In this document: positions 1-10,032 of the stretch, one piece after another | Position numbering within the stretch: position 1 is the stretch's first letter | Layout: each line of letters opens with the position of its first letter | Source: Ricinus communis | Lineage: Eukaryota > Streptophyta > Magnoliopsida > Malpighiales > Euphorbiaceae | NCBI RefSeq assembly: GCF_019578655.1 | Contig: NC_063258.1 | Coordinates: forward strand, 13,644,802-13,708,801 | Direction of reading: 5' to 3' | Length of the DNA stretch: 64,000 nt | Made by a program: the position numbers and the translations under genes | The notes under the pieces: model-generated | What the model was told of the DNA's origin: nothing | What the model saw: only the letters and a program-made list of their open reading frames with translations | Database searches by the model: none

Positions 1-240
1 GATGTTTACTTGCCAAGTTCATTTGCGAACCTTTTACAAGAATTTGTTGATGTCTTTCTCGAGGAGATAGTGGCTTACCACCTTAAAAAGTGATTGAGCA
101 TCCAATAGACTTCACTCCAAGGGCTGCCATACCATATAGGCCAGCCTATAGAAGTAATCCAGAAGAGACAAAGGAGCTTCAAAGGCAAGTGGATGAATTG
201 CTGTCTAAATGGTATGTGAGACAGAGCTTAATTCCTTTAT
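1..240 (+). pseudogene. Truncated CRM-like chromovirus reverse transcriptase fragment
   Basis: This is the start of a Ty3/gypsy polyprotein, covering the linker before RT and the first RT residues. Frame 1 reads a leucine-rich segment like the family's 'LLQEFxDVFPEE' linker and ends in a stop near position 90. Homology resumes in frame 3 from about 90, with the family's 'RPAYRSNPEETKELQRQV' block. At least one frameshift therefore lies between 70 and 90. Homology stops at about 240, before any catalytic motif, where an inverted copy of the 1-kb repeat begins. The left side runs off the window. It is a dead fragment of a different copy from the outer element at 2.8-31.4 kb, because that element has its own version of this block at 27.5 kb. 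Assignment to the CRM clade rather than another chromovirus clade is tentative. Confidence 0.75.
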
Positions 241-645
241 GCTCTCCAAATAAAACCAAGTCATCATACTAGACAAAGAGGAGTTGACTGGTCAACAACT
301 CTCGTAGTCCTAAATTTTTTAAGCCAAAATAATGAACACAAGGGAAAATTTGTATGGGCATACCTAATAAATCCCCAGCCCAAAATAATTATATGCGTCC
401 TAATCATCAAACGCGTGCATTCCCCCTTAGATTAATCGAAAGCAACATTATTTCTCCTTTCCGCATGTGGATTTATGTCTCGTCCTACTAGATCATCAAG
501 TCACACCCTAATGCCACCGGTCAAGCTTGTTAATTATATTTTCATGATTCCTTACGCCAATCCTTATTTCATCAAGAGTCCTCATGCTTAGAGGAACATG
601 GAATGATGGAGATCCTAATTGTGCAAATCCTAAATTGGAAGATTG
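236..645 (-). repeat. Inverted partial copy of the 1-kb repeat
   Basis: The reverse complement matches the plus-strand repeat at about 735-1110: the 'GGATCTCCATC' landmark, the 'AAGCTTGACCGGTGGCATT' stretch, and the 'GAGAGTTGTTGACCAGTCAA' stretch. It also carries, after an internal deletion, the 'CTAGTATGATG' segment that lies much further along the direct unit. Together with the downstream direct copy it makes a fold-back with arms of about 350 bp and a loop of roughly 90 bp. No coding potential is supported. Confidence 0.8.
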
Positions 646-1810
646 GGGCTTTTCCGAATGATCGCGGAGGAATCTTTTGGAGGAAAGAGGGAAGAACAAG
701 AATCGAGGTACACTCAAATATTCTGATCCAAGATTCGCACGATTGGGATCTCCATCCTTCCTTGTTCCTCTAGGCACAAGGTCTCATGATGACCTAAGGT
801 TCGGCATAAAGAATCCTTAGAACGCAATTGACAAGCTTGACCAATAGCATTGGGCCTTAGCTTGATGATCAAGCAAAAGGAGATGTAAATCCATGTGCGT
901 AAGTGAGAAATCATATTATTTTCGATTAATCCAAGTGTAGTACAAGTTGAATTCGAGCTCTTTGATGTTTGAAATGTAGATAATGAAGTAATTTGGGCCG
1001 TAGTAATTTTAGGTAATCCCATAGGAATTTAACCTTGTTTTTGTTAAGTTAGCTCATAAAATTTGGGACTACGAGGTTGTTGCCTAGTCAACTCCTCTCT
1101 CATTCTTTATTTGACTTTAGTTTATTCATCTTTCTTTATTTATTTTTTCATATTTAACTTCTACTTTATTTTTCTTATGGAATGAGAGCTTTCGCACTAT
1201 AAAAACTGCATGCAATTGAATACTTGAGGCTAAGCATAGTATTTCAGTTTTCTACCTTGCGGGAAATCAAGTTATGGGTCTTCTTTCAAGAACTTTATGG
1301 ACTTATCAACACTCACGCTAGTGAGCATAGACTTATCCCTTTCACCATTCCTTTCTCTTGTGTTCTTTCCTTATCGGATCTAAAATCTTACATGTAGGTT
1401 TATTTTGTGTATATCTTTTTAATCTCTATGATGGTTTGGTTTTATTTGAGGAACATACATATGACTATTGAGCGAAAGCGGCAATCATAGGCACCGATCC
1501 AATGCTTCGATGAATGCGAAGAAAGAAAATTAGTTGATCGAGTATTTATATCATTCTTCGAATGATCCGCAGATGAATCTTTCAGATAAAAGAGGGAAAG
1601 ACGAGAATCAAGGCACGACTGGATATTTTTATTCATGATTTGCACCATTGGGATCTCCATCATTCCTTGCTCCTCTAAGGATGAGGACTCCTAATGACAC
1701 AAGGATTGACGTAAGGAATCATGGGAGTGAAACTGACATGCTTGACCGGTGGTATTGGGGATTATCTTAACGATCAAGCAGGATGAGAACTCATGTTGTT
1801 TTTGACAAAT
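646..1810 (+). repeat. 1-kb repeat, direct copy of about 1.3 units
   Basis: The landmark 'GGGATCTCCATC' occurs at about 748 and again at about 1651, so the local period is about 903 bp. A TATA-like core (CACTATAAAAACTGCATGC, about 1194-1212) is followed about 100 bp later by a conserved 'CAAGAACTTTATGGACTTATCAACACT' type segment, cited here only by position (1288-1314). That layout resembles the U3-R-U5 arrangement of an LTR. The copy is cut at 1810 by a minus-strand LTR. Confidence 0.75.
1194..1212 (+). promoter_or_regulatory. TATA-like core of the 1-kb repeat
   Basis: An ACTATAAAAACTGCATGC core follows a conserved 'TATGGAATGAGAGCTTTCGC' block. The same block plus TATA recurs at about 35110, 38395, 39978, 41672, 42678 and 43684. 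Conservation of this core across copies suggests a promoter inherited from an LTR; activity is not shown. Confidence 0.5.
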
Positions 1811-2684
1811 TGATACGAATGGGGCAACTTGTGCCAAACTCGTATTCAATATTGATGTCTTCACCAAGGATCATTCACCTAATCAAGCAAACAAACTCTA
1901 ATTCCCAACATGATCCTTAAATAACTTGTGCTTAAGAACCTTAACTATAAGGAATTAAAGGTTGTTTAACATAAACATAAGTTTAGGTTAAACTAATTTT
2001 GTAGAACACCAAGCCTTCACTTGATAAATTCACCAAGTTCATAAAGAACAAAAGAAGAGAATTAACTCCAAAAATAATCAATATTCAACAACTCCCTTTA
2101 GATAGAAATTCGTACTAGCTTATATAGGAAAATTGGTACTGGCTTATATGAGCCTTAAAGAAACCTAATTCTATAATGATAAGGAAGCAAATAATAATAA
2201 GACTAGGAATACAACTCCTAAACTAAAAGGTAACTTAAAACAAGACTCCTAACAATTAAAAGACTTCTTTAAAGGAATAAATACTTATAAAATTCGTCCA
2301 ACCCTATCTATATAATAAACATGACAATTAGGCTTAAGTAACATGTGATATGCGACCCATTCTTAAGTATTGGGCTCTAAATAGCTTGACTTGATTATCT
2401 TGGGCTTATCTTATCTTGATCATGCCTCTATATGTTGGGTTACGTTGATAAAAGTACCTTGAGGTTCATTATCTTGATTAAGCCTAATCTCTCTTGGACT
2501 CTGAATCGGACTAGGATTCCTTTTGTCGCTTGAACTCCTAATATTATCAAAACTCCTTGCTCGATTAGGATTTCTAGTGGAGTTAGGACTCCTTGTTGAA
2601 GTAGGATTCTGTGAGCAAGTAGGATTTGCATCATTAGGTTTTCTTGTTAGAGTAGAATTTCTTATGCTACATGGGTTCTCATCA
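1811..2684 (-). mobile_element. Minus-strand LTR (solo or fragment), family of the 40.2-kb solo LTR
   Basis: The plus strand begins TGATACGAAT and ends TTCTCATCA, consistent with TG...CA termini read on the minus strand. The minus strand has a TATA-like 'ATATAAGC' near 2114-2125, where the local sequence is itself partly duplicated ('ACTAGCTTATATAGG' then 'ACTGGCTTATATGAG'). Related copies lie at 36177-36833 and 40172-41126. No matching target duplication is visible (CAAAT left, TAGAT right), so one flank has probably been rearranged; the right edge is also the breakpoint of the 1,045-bp duplication that follows. Confidence 0.65.
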
Positions 2685-4751
2685 TAGATATTCTTATTCA
2701 TGATCTGCACCGAAGGGATCTCCATCATTCCTTGCTCCTCTAAGGATGAGGACTCCTGATGACACAAGGAATGGCATAAGGAAACATGATTGTGGAGGAG
2801 TACCACAAAGAAATTAAAATAGCTATGATTAAAGCAAATGTGGAGGAGGATAGAGAGGCCACCATGCCAAGATCCTTGAATGGTCTAAACAAGAATATTA
2901 TTGATCTTGTGGAGTTGCAACATTATGTGGAGCTTGAGGAGATGGTGAATGTGGCCATTAAACTTGAAAGGCAACTCAAGCGAAAAGGTCCCAGTAAGTT
3001 TGATTCTAAACTTAATTTGAGTTCTAATTCTTCTAATTGGAAATCGAATTGAAGTAAAAAGGATGACAAATTTGCTAAGCCTAAAGTTAGATGAGAATAA
3101 GAATAAAAATGAAATAGGCAGTAAAAACAAAGTTGAGAATGGAGCTAATCAATCTAGAAACTCGAAGTGTTTTAAATATCTTGGACACAGTCATTATGCA
3201 CATGATTTCCCTAATAAGAGGACCATGATTGTTAAAGATGGAATTGTTGAACCTGAAATGAAAAATGAAAATGAGAATGATGACATGCCAACTTTAGAGG
3301 ATGTTAGTGATGTTGAGTATGCTAAAGGGGATGTGTTAGTAGTACAACGCACACTTAATTTGCAATGTAAACATGATGAAGATGGAGAGCAGCATGAGAA
3401 TTTGTTTAATACTCATTGTTTAATTGCTAATAAGTTGTGTAACATGATTATTGATAGTGAAAGTTGTACTAATATTGCTAGTACTTTGCTTGTGGAGAAA
3501 TTGAAATTACAAACTACTAAACATCCAAGCCCTTATAAGTTGCAATGGTTGAATGATAGTGGTGTTATGAAGGTAAATAAGCAAGTGCTAATTTCTTTTT
3601 CCATTGGGAGATATAAGGATGAGGTGCTTTGTGATGTGGTTCCCATGTATATTGGACATGTTTTGTTGGGAAGACCTTGGCAATATGATGGGCATGTGAT
3701 TTATGATTATGCTACATGGGTTCTCATCATAGATATTCTTATTCATGATCTGCACCGAAGGGATCTCCATCATTCCTTGCTCCTCTAAGGATGAGGACTC
3801 CTGATGACACAAGGAATGGCATAAGGAAACATGATTGTGGAGGAGTACCACAAAAATTAAAATAGCTATGATTAAAGCAAATGTGGAGGAGGATAGAGAG
3901 GCCACCATGCCAAGATCCTTGAATGGTCTAAACAAGAATATTATTGATCTTGTGGAGTTGCAACATTATGTGGAGCTTGAGGAGATGGTGAATGTGGCCA
4001 TTAAACTTGAAAGGCAACTCAAGCGAAAAGGTCCCAGTAAGTTTGATTCTAAACTTAATTTGATTTCTAATTCTTCTAATTGGAAATCGAATTGAAGTAA
4101 AAAGGATGACAAATTTGCTAAGCCTAAAGTTAGATGAGAATAAGAATAAAAATGAAATAGGTAAAAACAAAGTTGAGAATGGAGCTAATCAATCTAGAAA
4201 CTCGAAGTGTTTTAAATATCTTGGACACAGTCATTATGCACATGATTTCCCTAATAAGAGGACCATGATTGTTAAAGATGGAATTGTTGAACCTGAAATG
4301 AAAAATGAAAATGAGAATGATGACATGCCAACTTTAGAGGATGTTAGTGATGTTGAGTATGCTAAAGGGGATGTGTTAGTAGTACAACGCACACTTAATT
4401 TGCAATGTAAACATGATGAAGATGGAGAGCAGCATGAGAATTTGTTTAATACTCATTGTTTAATTGCTAATAAGTTGTGTAACATGATTACTGATAGTGA
4501 AAGTTGTACTAATATTGCTAGTACTTTGCTTGTGGAGAAATTGAAATTACAAACTACTAAACATCCAAGCCCTTATAAGTTGCAATGGTTGAATGATAGT
4601 GGTGTTATGAAGGTAAATAAGCAAGTGCTAATTTCTTTTTCCATTGGGAGATATAAGGATGAGGTGCTTTGTGATGTGGTTCCCATGTATATTGGACATG
4701 TTTTGTTGGGAAGACCTTGGCAATATGATGGGCATGTGATTTATGATGGGT
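2662..4751 (+). repeat. Recent 1,045-bp tandem duplication (units 2662-3706 and 3707-4751)
   Basis: Two head-to-tail units are almost identical. The few differences include a 2-bp deletion (near 3854), a 3-bp deletion (near 4161) and a few substitutions. The join at about 3700-3712 fuses 'GATTTATGAT' of the protease end to 'TATGCTACATGGG' of the upstream LTR end, with only a few bases of shared sequence. In unit 2 the protease reads on past this point into unique sequence, so unit 2 carries the original right-hand continuation. Each unit holds the LTR tail, a piece of the 1-kb repeat and a gag/protease segment. Confidence 0.85.
2786..3706 (+). pseudogene. CRM-like gag C-terminal part and protease, duplicated unit 1
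   Basis: The gag segment starts abruptly at the 1-kb repeat junction (about 2786-2800) with the conserved capsid C-terminal stretch ending 'VELQHYVELEEMVNVAIK', then a stop near 3050. A second open stretch from 3063 carries a degenerate zinc knuckle: CX2C has become C-F-K-Y and the last cysteine is phenylalanine, so the CX2CX4HX4C motif is broken. A retropepsin-like domain follows with 'IIDSESCTN' at the active site, where relatives have D-G-G-S, and the conserved 'LLGRPWQYD' end. It is truncated at the duplication join, loses the N-terminal part of gag entirely, and cannot be functional. Confidence 0.8.
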
Positions 4752-5187
4752 TCAAGAATCAATATTCCTTGACAATTGATGGACAAAAGTTCAATCTACG
4801 ACCATTACCTCCCAAGTCCATTTTTTATGATCAGATGAGAATTAAACAACAATATGAAAAGTTTGAATCTTCATATATGGAAAATTTGGGGAGGGAGCAA
4901 GAAATAATAAAAAAAGAAAAAGGTGAGGTAAGTGGTAAAAGATAAATGTAATGGGAAACACGAGGTGATAGAAAATAAAGGAGATAAGAGTGAAAGAAAA
5001 ATGAATGTATATGCAAAGCCAAGTGATGTAAGGAAAACACTAAGCTTGAGGCAGCCCTTACTTGTACTCATGTACAAGGAAGTTTTGATGATTTCTAGTG
5101 ATCTTAATAAGGATTTGCCTAGTGTTGTTCTTGAGCTTTTGTAGGAACCTGAAGACCTCTTTCCCGAAGATGTGCCTAAAGGATTAC
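3831..5187 (+). pseudogene. CRM-like gag, protease and pre-RT linker, duplicated unit 2
   Basis: This has the same content as unit 1, with the protease active-site block reading 'ITDSESCTN', but here the frame continues past the protease into a lysine/glutamate-rich linker (ORF 4106-4945). A frameshift near 4935 leads to an open stretch 4932-5144 that ends in a TAG where relatives have Gln, immediately before the 'EDLFPEDVPKGL' linker. The coding sequence is interrupted at 5187 by the Athila 5' LTR and resumes at 27535 with 'PLIRGIEHQIDF'. The broken zinc knuckle is shared with unit 1, so it was lost before the duplication. Confidence 0.85.
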
Positions 5188-6641
5188 TGATAAGCATCAT
5201 ACTACACATGTTTTCATGCCCGACTGTTTACATTTTTATGCATGATTATCCCATTTTATGCTAGAATCACCTGTCTTTTATTTCCTTTCTCGTTTCAGGT
5301 CATTTTCGAAGGACACCATCAATAATCAAGGGAAATACGTGTGATTATGGACCAAAATCCATCAAATTGGGTGAGAACTAGCACCCCGAGGGTTGAGCAC
5401 GGGCTGCACTCCGGTCGTGCTGAATTACCAAGAGGCTATCCCAAATTGTGCCATTTCAGCACGACTTTCGTAGCCACCACAGCCTCCAGCACGGCCTATG
5501 GTGGCTCAACACCGGCTTGGGAACGGCTTGGAAGGAGTCAGCACAACAGACTCCACAGATTTAGTATTGCTTGGACTCCGGCCTCCCCGGACTCCCATGC
5601 TGAATCAACTATATAGGCAATTTTGAGTTCTTTTGGAGAGGAGACGATTTTTGGACTCAAATCCAAGACACACACTTAATCAATTGTTTTCCTATACCTC
5701 AATTGTAGACCTTGAGAGATAAAAAATTCATCAATTGAAGGAGGGATTTCACTTGTTCCAACATCGAATTGAAGATCAAGACAAACTTTGGCAGCATTCA
5801 AGAGGCAACTAGGGTTTGAGATTTCGAATTTGCAATTTTAGGGTTTCTCATTCAGCTTGAAAGAGAAGGGTGTACATGCCTTTAATTTGTTTTTCCTTAT
5901 TTTGTTCCCTAATTGCTTTAACCATGAACATGAGTAGCTAGATCTTTTGAATCCATTAGGGTTCACCTTTGTTGATGGATTATGCTTAATTGTTAGTTTT
6001 TATAATTGTCATTCTTGCAATCTTCTTGCTATTCAATAATAAAAGTTTGATTCAATTAATTTGAGACGTTGGATTAATTGTTTATTAGGTTGTTTCTTGA
6101 CATTGAGAAATGCTTGTTACAACTGGACATTGAATAGTAAAGACTGGTAGTTAAACTTAGAGATAAGGTTGATTTACTCGCCGGATTAAGAACTAATAAC
6201 TCTTAATAGTTTTAAATCATACTTAATGCTAATCTGTAGTAATCCGATAGGAAGAGATTCCATTAGGTTAGTGCAGGTTTAGGAATCCGGTAAGCTTGAG
6301 AGAGGAACCGGGATTCAATTCAGGATTTAGGCACGGGTAAGCAAGATCGGCAATCCATACAATCCATTTTTAGAATTCCATCACTTAGGCTCCCTTTTGG
6401 GTTTGTTTCTCTCTTTGCAATTGTCTTTTGATTGTCCGTTGTTCTTCATTTACTTATTTGCACTCATAACCATTAGCTGGACGTTAGAACTTTCACACCC
6501 TATTTTAGACTAGATAACATAGCAAACAGTAGTAACTCTAGGTTCACCCGATCTCCAGGGATACGACCTTGATACTCACTCATGCTAGGCTGCATCGGTA
6601 GGTGCACTGCCTTAGGTGTAGGTTGCATAAAGAGCCCATCA
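5188..6641 (+). repeat. Athila 5' LTR
   Basis: It begins TGATAAGCATCATAC and ends AGAGCCCATCA. It matches 26068-27529. A GC- and CpG-rich patch at about 5385-5600 carries repeated 'AGCACGG/CCGTGCT' style motifs and is where most of the differences between the two LTRs fall; the last kilobase is nearly identical. A TATA-like ACTATATAGG lies at 5608-5617. Confidence 0.93.
5608..5617 (+). promoter_or_regulatory. TATA-like box of the Athila LTR
   Basis: ACTATATAGG lies about 425 bp into the LTR, just after the CpG-rich patch, and is conserved in the 3' LTR (about 26497-26506). Position and conservation suggest the U3 promoter; the transcription start is not shown. Confidence 0.5.
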
Positions 6642-6647
6642 AGTTTT

Positions 6648-6664
6648 TGGCGCCGCTACGGGAA
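6648..6664 (+). promoter_or_regulatory. Athila primer-binding site
   Basis: TGGCGCCGCTACGGGAA starts six bases after the 5' LTR end. The TGGCGCCG core is the usual Athila primer-binding site, reported for the clade as complementary to the tRNA-Asp 3' end. Confidence 0.8.
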
Positions 6665-6832
6665 CATGTATGAACTAGAGGAATTGTTTTTGTGTTAATT
6701 TAGTCATTATTTGTTTATTCATTTATTCTTTATTTATTTTTTTATTTTTTTATTTTTTTTATTATTTATTATTTATTATTATATTGTTTTTATTGATTGG
6801 TGGTTGTGTGGACTTTCGGTTTCAGGTAGTTT
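6665..6832 (+). other. Athila 5' leader
   Basis: Short T-rich leader between the primer-binding site and gag. It includes a T-rich, ATTT/ATTATT-like low-complexity run at about 6715-6795. No gene is seen. Confidence 0.6.
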
Positions 6833-8164
6833 ATGACCAGGAGCTCAAACTCGAATCTTATAGAGACTCTATCTGATCCAGAACGATCCCTCAGACTCTT
6901 AAGGAAGAGGTTGCAATTAGAAGAGGAGGAGATTGAGGTTGAGGTACCGCTGGATAGACTAGACACGATGGAAAACCATGAACCCCAGGCCAACGATGAT
7001 CGGAGGACGATGTACAAGTATGCTCGACCATCTTTAGATAGGACGAAAATGAGTATAGACGAAAATGAGTATAGTCAGACCTGCTGTAGCGGCCAATAAT
7101 TTTGAGATAAAGGCCAATGTTATCCAGATGATCCAGCAAAGCGTGCAATTTGGAGGATTGCCCAGCGAGGATCCCAATGCACATATCTCCAACTTTTTGG
7201 AGATTTGTGACACATTCAAGATAAATGGAACAACCGATGGTGCCATTAGGCTGAGATTGTTTCCATTTTCCTTGAGGGACAGAGCAAAGAGATGGCTGCA
7301 ATGTCTTCCACAACAGACGATCACTACCTGGAAGGCGTTGGCTGAAAAAATTTTATATAAGTATTTTCTTCCCGCTAAAACTGCTAAACTTAGAAATGAC
7401 ATATCTTCTTTTGTGCAGTTTGATGATGAAAGCATGTACGATGCATGGGAGGGGTTTAAGGATCTTTTGAGATGCTGCCCACATCACGGATTGCCAGTGT
7501 GAACCTTGCAACGAGGCAGATGGTGGATGCTGCAGCAGGTGGGGCGCTAAACAGTAAGACGCCCGAGCAGGCTCAGAACTTGATAGAGGAAATGGCCATG
7601 AACAACTATCAGTGGCAATCCTCTAGGAGCCGACCAGGAAGACAGGGAGTGGTCAACTAAGTGGACTCTATAGCAGCCTTGGCAGCTCAAGTGGAGCTTC
7701 TAGCCAAGAAGATCGACCAACTCCAGATGCCGGTTCATGCAGCGAACGTTGGCTGTGAGTTTTATGGTGGCCCGCATTACAAAGGCGAATCGCATCATGA
7801 GAGGTATGTTTGCTTCATCTTCTACTACTTTTCCATCTAATTCGCTATGTCTTTTGATGTTGAACAGTTGATTATATGGGAATGCCCCAAGGCAGTAGAA
7901 TAACCCTTACAAGAATACATACAACCCTGGATGGCGCAATCATCCCAATTTTAGTTGGAGGAACAATAATGCCCGTGGTCCGCCAGTTTTCAAAGACTTC
8001 ATCAACAGCCCACAAAGAATAACCACCGGGCTCGCACAAGCTCCTCCTCCACAAGAAAAGAAGTCAAATTTAGAGGAGCTTATGATGAAGTTTGTGACGC
8101 CTACTAAACGAGATTCCAGTAGACCGATAGTGCACTTAGGAATCAGCAGGCTTCGATTCAGAAC
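6833..8164 (+). pseudogene. Athila gag, N-terminal and capsid region (broken)
   Basis: The likely start is the ATG at 6833. A frameshift around 7065-7100 leads into the retrotransposon capsid domain (7065-7502), which carries the Athila landmarks 'EDPNAHISNFLEICDTF', 'RLRLFPFSLRDRAKRWL' and 'AKTAKLRNDISSFVQFDDES'. A small deletion at about 7500 removes the usual 'QTFYNG' block and shifts frame. The next stretch, 7472-7660, has the 'NLATRQMVDAAAGGALN' block and stops at 7658, followed in frame by a short heptad-like segment. A degenerate knuckle ('CEFYGGPHY') lies near 7757. Between about 7803 and 7868 the coding match is lost and then returns at 'VDYMGMPQG', which may be decay. Structural protein of the virus-like particle in intact relatives; non-functional here. 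Confidence 0.85.
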
Positions 8165-9577
8165 TTGGAGACTCAAATTGGCCAAATTTCTAAGATGCTT
8201 TCAGAGAGACCTCCAGGATCGCTCCCTAGCACAACAGAGTCAAACCCAAGGGAGCATTGCAAGGCTATCACCTTGCGTTCAGGTAAGAAATTGACTGGTT
8301 CTTTGCCTTTAGCTGATAAGGATAATACAATCGTGCAGGTCGAGCCAACTAAGGAAGGACCAGACCTTGAGGTGGTAGAGAATGAGAGAATGAAAGAATA
8401 CAGGCAAAAGAGCCCTGTGCGGGAGCATCAGCCCCCGGTTCCATATCCTGCAAGGTTGAGGCAGGATAAGGTGGACAAGCAATACAGTAAGTTTCTTGAC
8501 TTATTTAAGCAGCTGAAAATTAACTTACCTTTTGTTGAGGCAATTTCACAGATGCTGAAGTACGCCAAGTTTTTAAAGGAGATTTTGAGCAACAAAAGGA
8601 AGTTGGAGGATCTTGGTCAGGTGGTGCTTAATGAGGAGTGTTCAGCTATCCTCCAGAACAAACTGCCACTCAAGCGACGAGATCCAAGGAGTTTTACTAT
8701 CCCTTGTATGATTGGTGATTTATCAATTAGTGGTGCATTAGCTGATTTAGGAGCTAGCATTAACTTAATGCCCACTAGTTTATTTGCCAAATTAGGGTTG
8801 CATGAACCTAAGCCTACTAGGATGAGTGTTCAGTTAGCAGATAGGACTGTTAAAATTCCTAGAGGTATTGTTGAAGATGTACTTGTAAAGGTAGATAAAT
8901 TTATCTTTCCTGTGGATTTTGTGGTAATGGATATGGAGGGTGAGAGCACTGTGCCTCTTATCTTGGGTAGGCCTTTCCTAGCTACATCGAGGGCTGTTAT
9001 CAATGTAAGCGATGGAAAGCTTAAGCTTAGAGTTGATGATGAGACCATTACCTTTGACCTAGCCACTTCCATGAGACAGTCACTGGACTATGATAATACA
9101 GTATATTCTATTGATGTGATTGATGATGTGGTTGAGTCCCATTTGCAAGAAATTTTATGTTCTGACCCTTTACAAGTAGCAATAGCTGAGGATGAGGAGG
9201 AGTTGTCCAACGAGCAAGTGTTGGAGCAACTCGCTGTTTTATTGGCTTCTGAGCCGAGCTTGTCAACTGATCCCTATCTTTTTCTTGACAGGTCTGGGGT
9301 GCAGAAAGTAAAGACTTCATTCGAGGACCCACCAGTCTTAGAACTGAAGGAGTTACCGAGCCACTTGGTTTATGTCTTCCTGGATGAAGAGAAGCGCTTA
9401 CCAGTAATCATAGCAACCGATCTAACTCCTGAAGAACAAGCCATGCTGTTGGAAGTTCTAAGGAAGTACAAGAAGGCCTTTGCTTTCAATATAGTCGATA
9501 TCCCGGGCATAAATCCAAGTTTCTGCTCTCATAAGATTTCATTGGAGGACAGTTTCAGGCCGGTTGTTTACCCTTAA
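8165..9577 (+). pseudogene. Athila gag C-terminus, protease and pre-RT region
   Basis: A 470-codon open stretch. Residues 1-45 match the Athila gag end ('METQIGQISKMLSERP', 'AITLRSGKKL'). A retropepsin-like domain begins near residue 174, with the Athila-type active site ALADLGAS (Asp about residue 194) and the conserved 'VPLILGRPFLATSRAVI' flap/closing block near 260-276. The C-terminal part is the linker to RT. The ORF ends in a TAA (9575-9577) in 'YP-stop-RRLNP', where relatives have Gln, and the RT continues in the same frame, so this is a single nonsense change inside one gag-pol frame. The start at 8165 is only the first Met of the stretch; upstream coding comes from the broken gag. Confidence 0.88.
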
Positions 9578-10032
9578 AGACGACTCAATCCGAACATGAA
9601 AGAAGTGGTAAAGAAGGAGGTAATTAAACTTTTTGATGCAGGTTTAATATATCCCATTTCTGACAGTTCGTGGGTTAGTCCTGTGCAGGTTGTACCTAAG
9701 AAGGGAGGCATCAAAGTGGTAAGGAATGAGAAGGATGAGCTGATCCCGACTCGGATGGTAACAGGCTTCCGAGTTTGCATTGATTACCGTAGGCTTAATG
9801 ATGCAACTCGAAAGAACCATTTCCCTCTTCCTTTTATTGATCAGATGATTGAACGTTTAGCAGGTCACATGTTTTATTGTTTTCTTGATGGCTTTTCAGG
9901 TTACTTTCAGATTCCTATTGCACCTGAGGACCAAGAGAAGACTCCCTTCACCTGCCCTTATGGGACGTTTGCTTATAGACGAATACCATTCGGACTGTGT
10001 AATGCACCGGCTACATTTCAGCGGTGCATGAT
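9578..10032 (+). pseudogene. Athila reverse transcriptase, 5' part (interrupted)
   Basis: It follows in frame after the nonsense codon. It shows the Athila RT blocks 'EVIKLFDAGLIYPISDSSWV', 'VQVVPKKGG', 'CIDYRRLNDATRKNHFPLPF', the first catalytic Asp in 'FLDGFSGYFQI', and 'PFGLCNAPATFQRCM'. The coding sequence is cut at 10032 by the Tekay element. Its second catalytic box lies 9.7 kb away at 19786. Joining ATGAT to the right flank keeps the frame. Confidence 0.9.

Noticed and set aside
7803..7868. Small intron in Athila gag (GTATGT...TTGAACAG)
   Set aside because: Splice-like ends exist, but flanking frames are already broken, so loss of homology by decay is the simpler reading.
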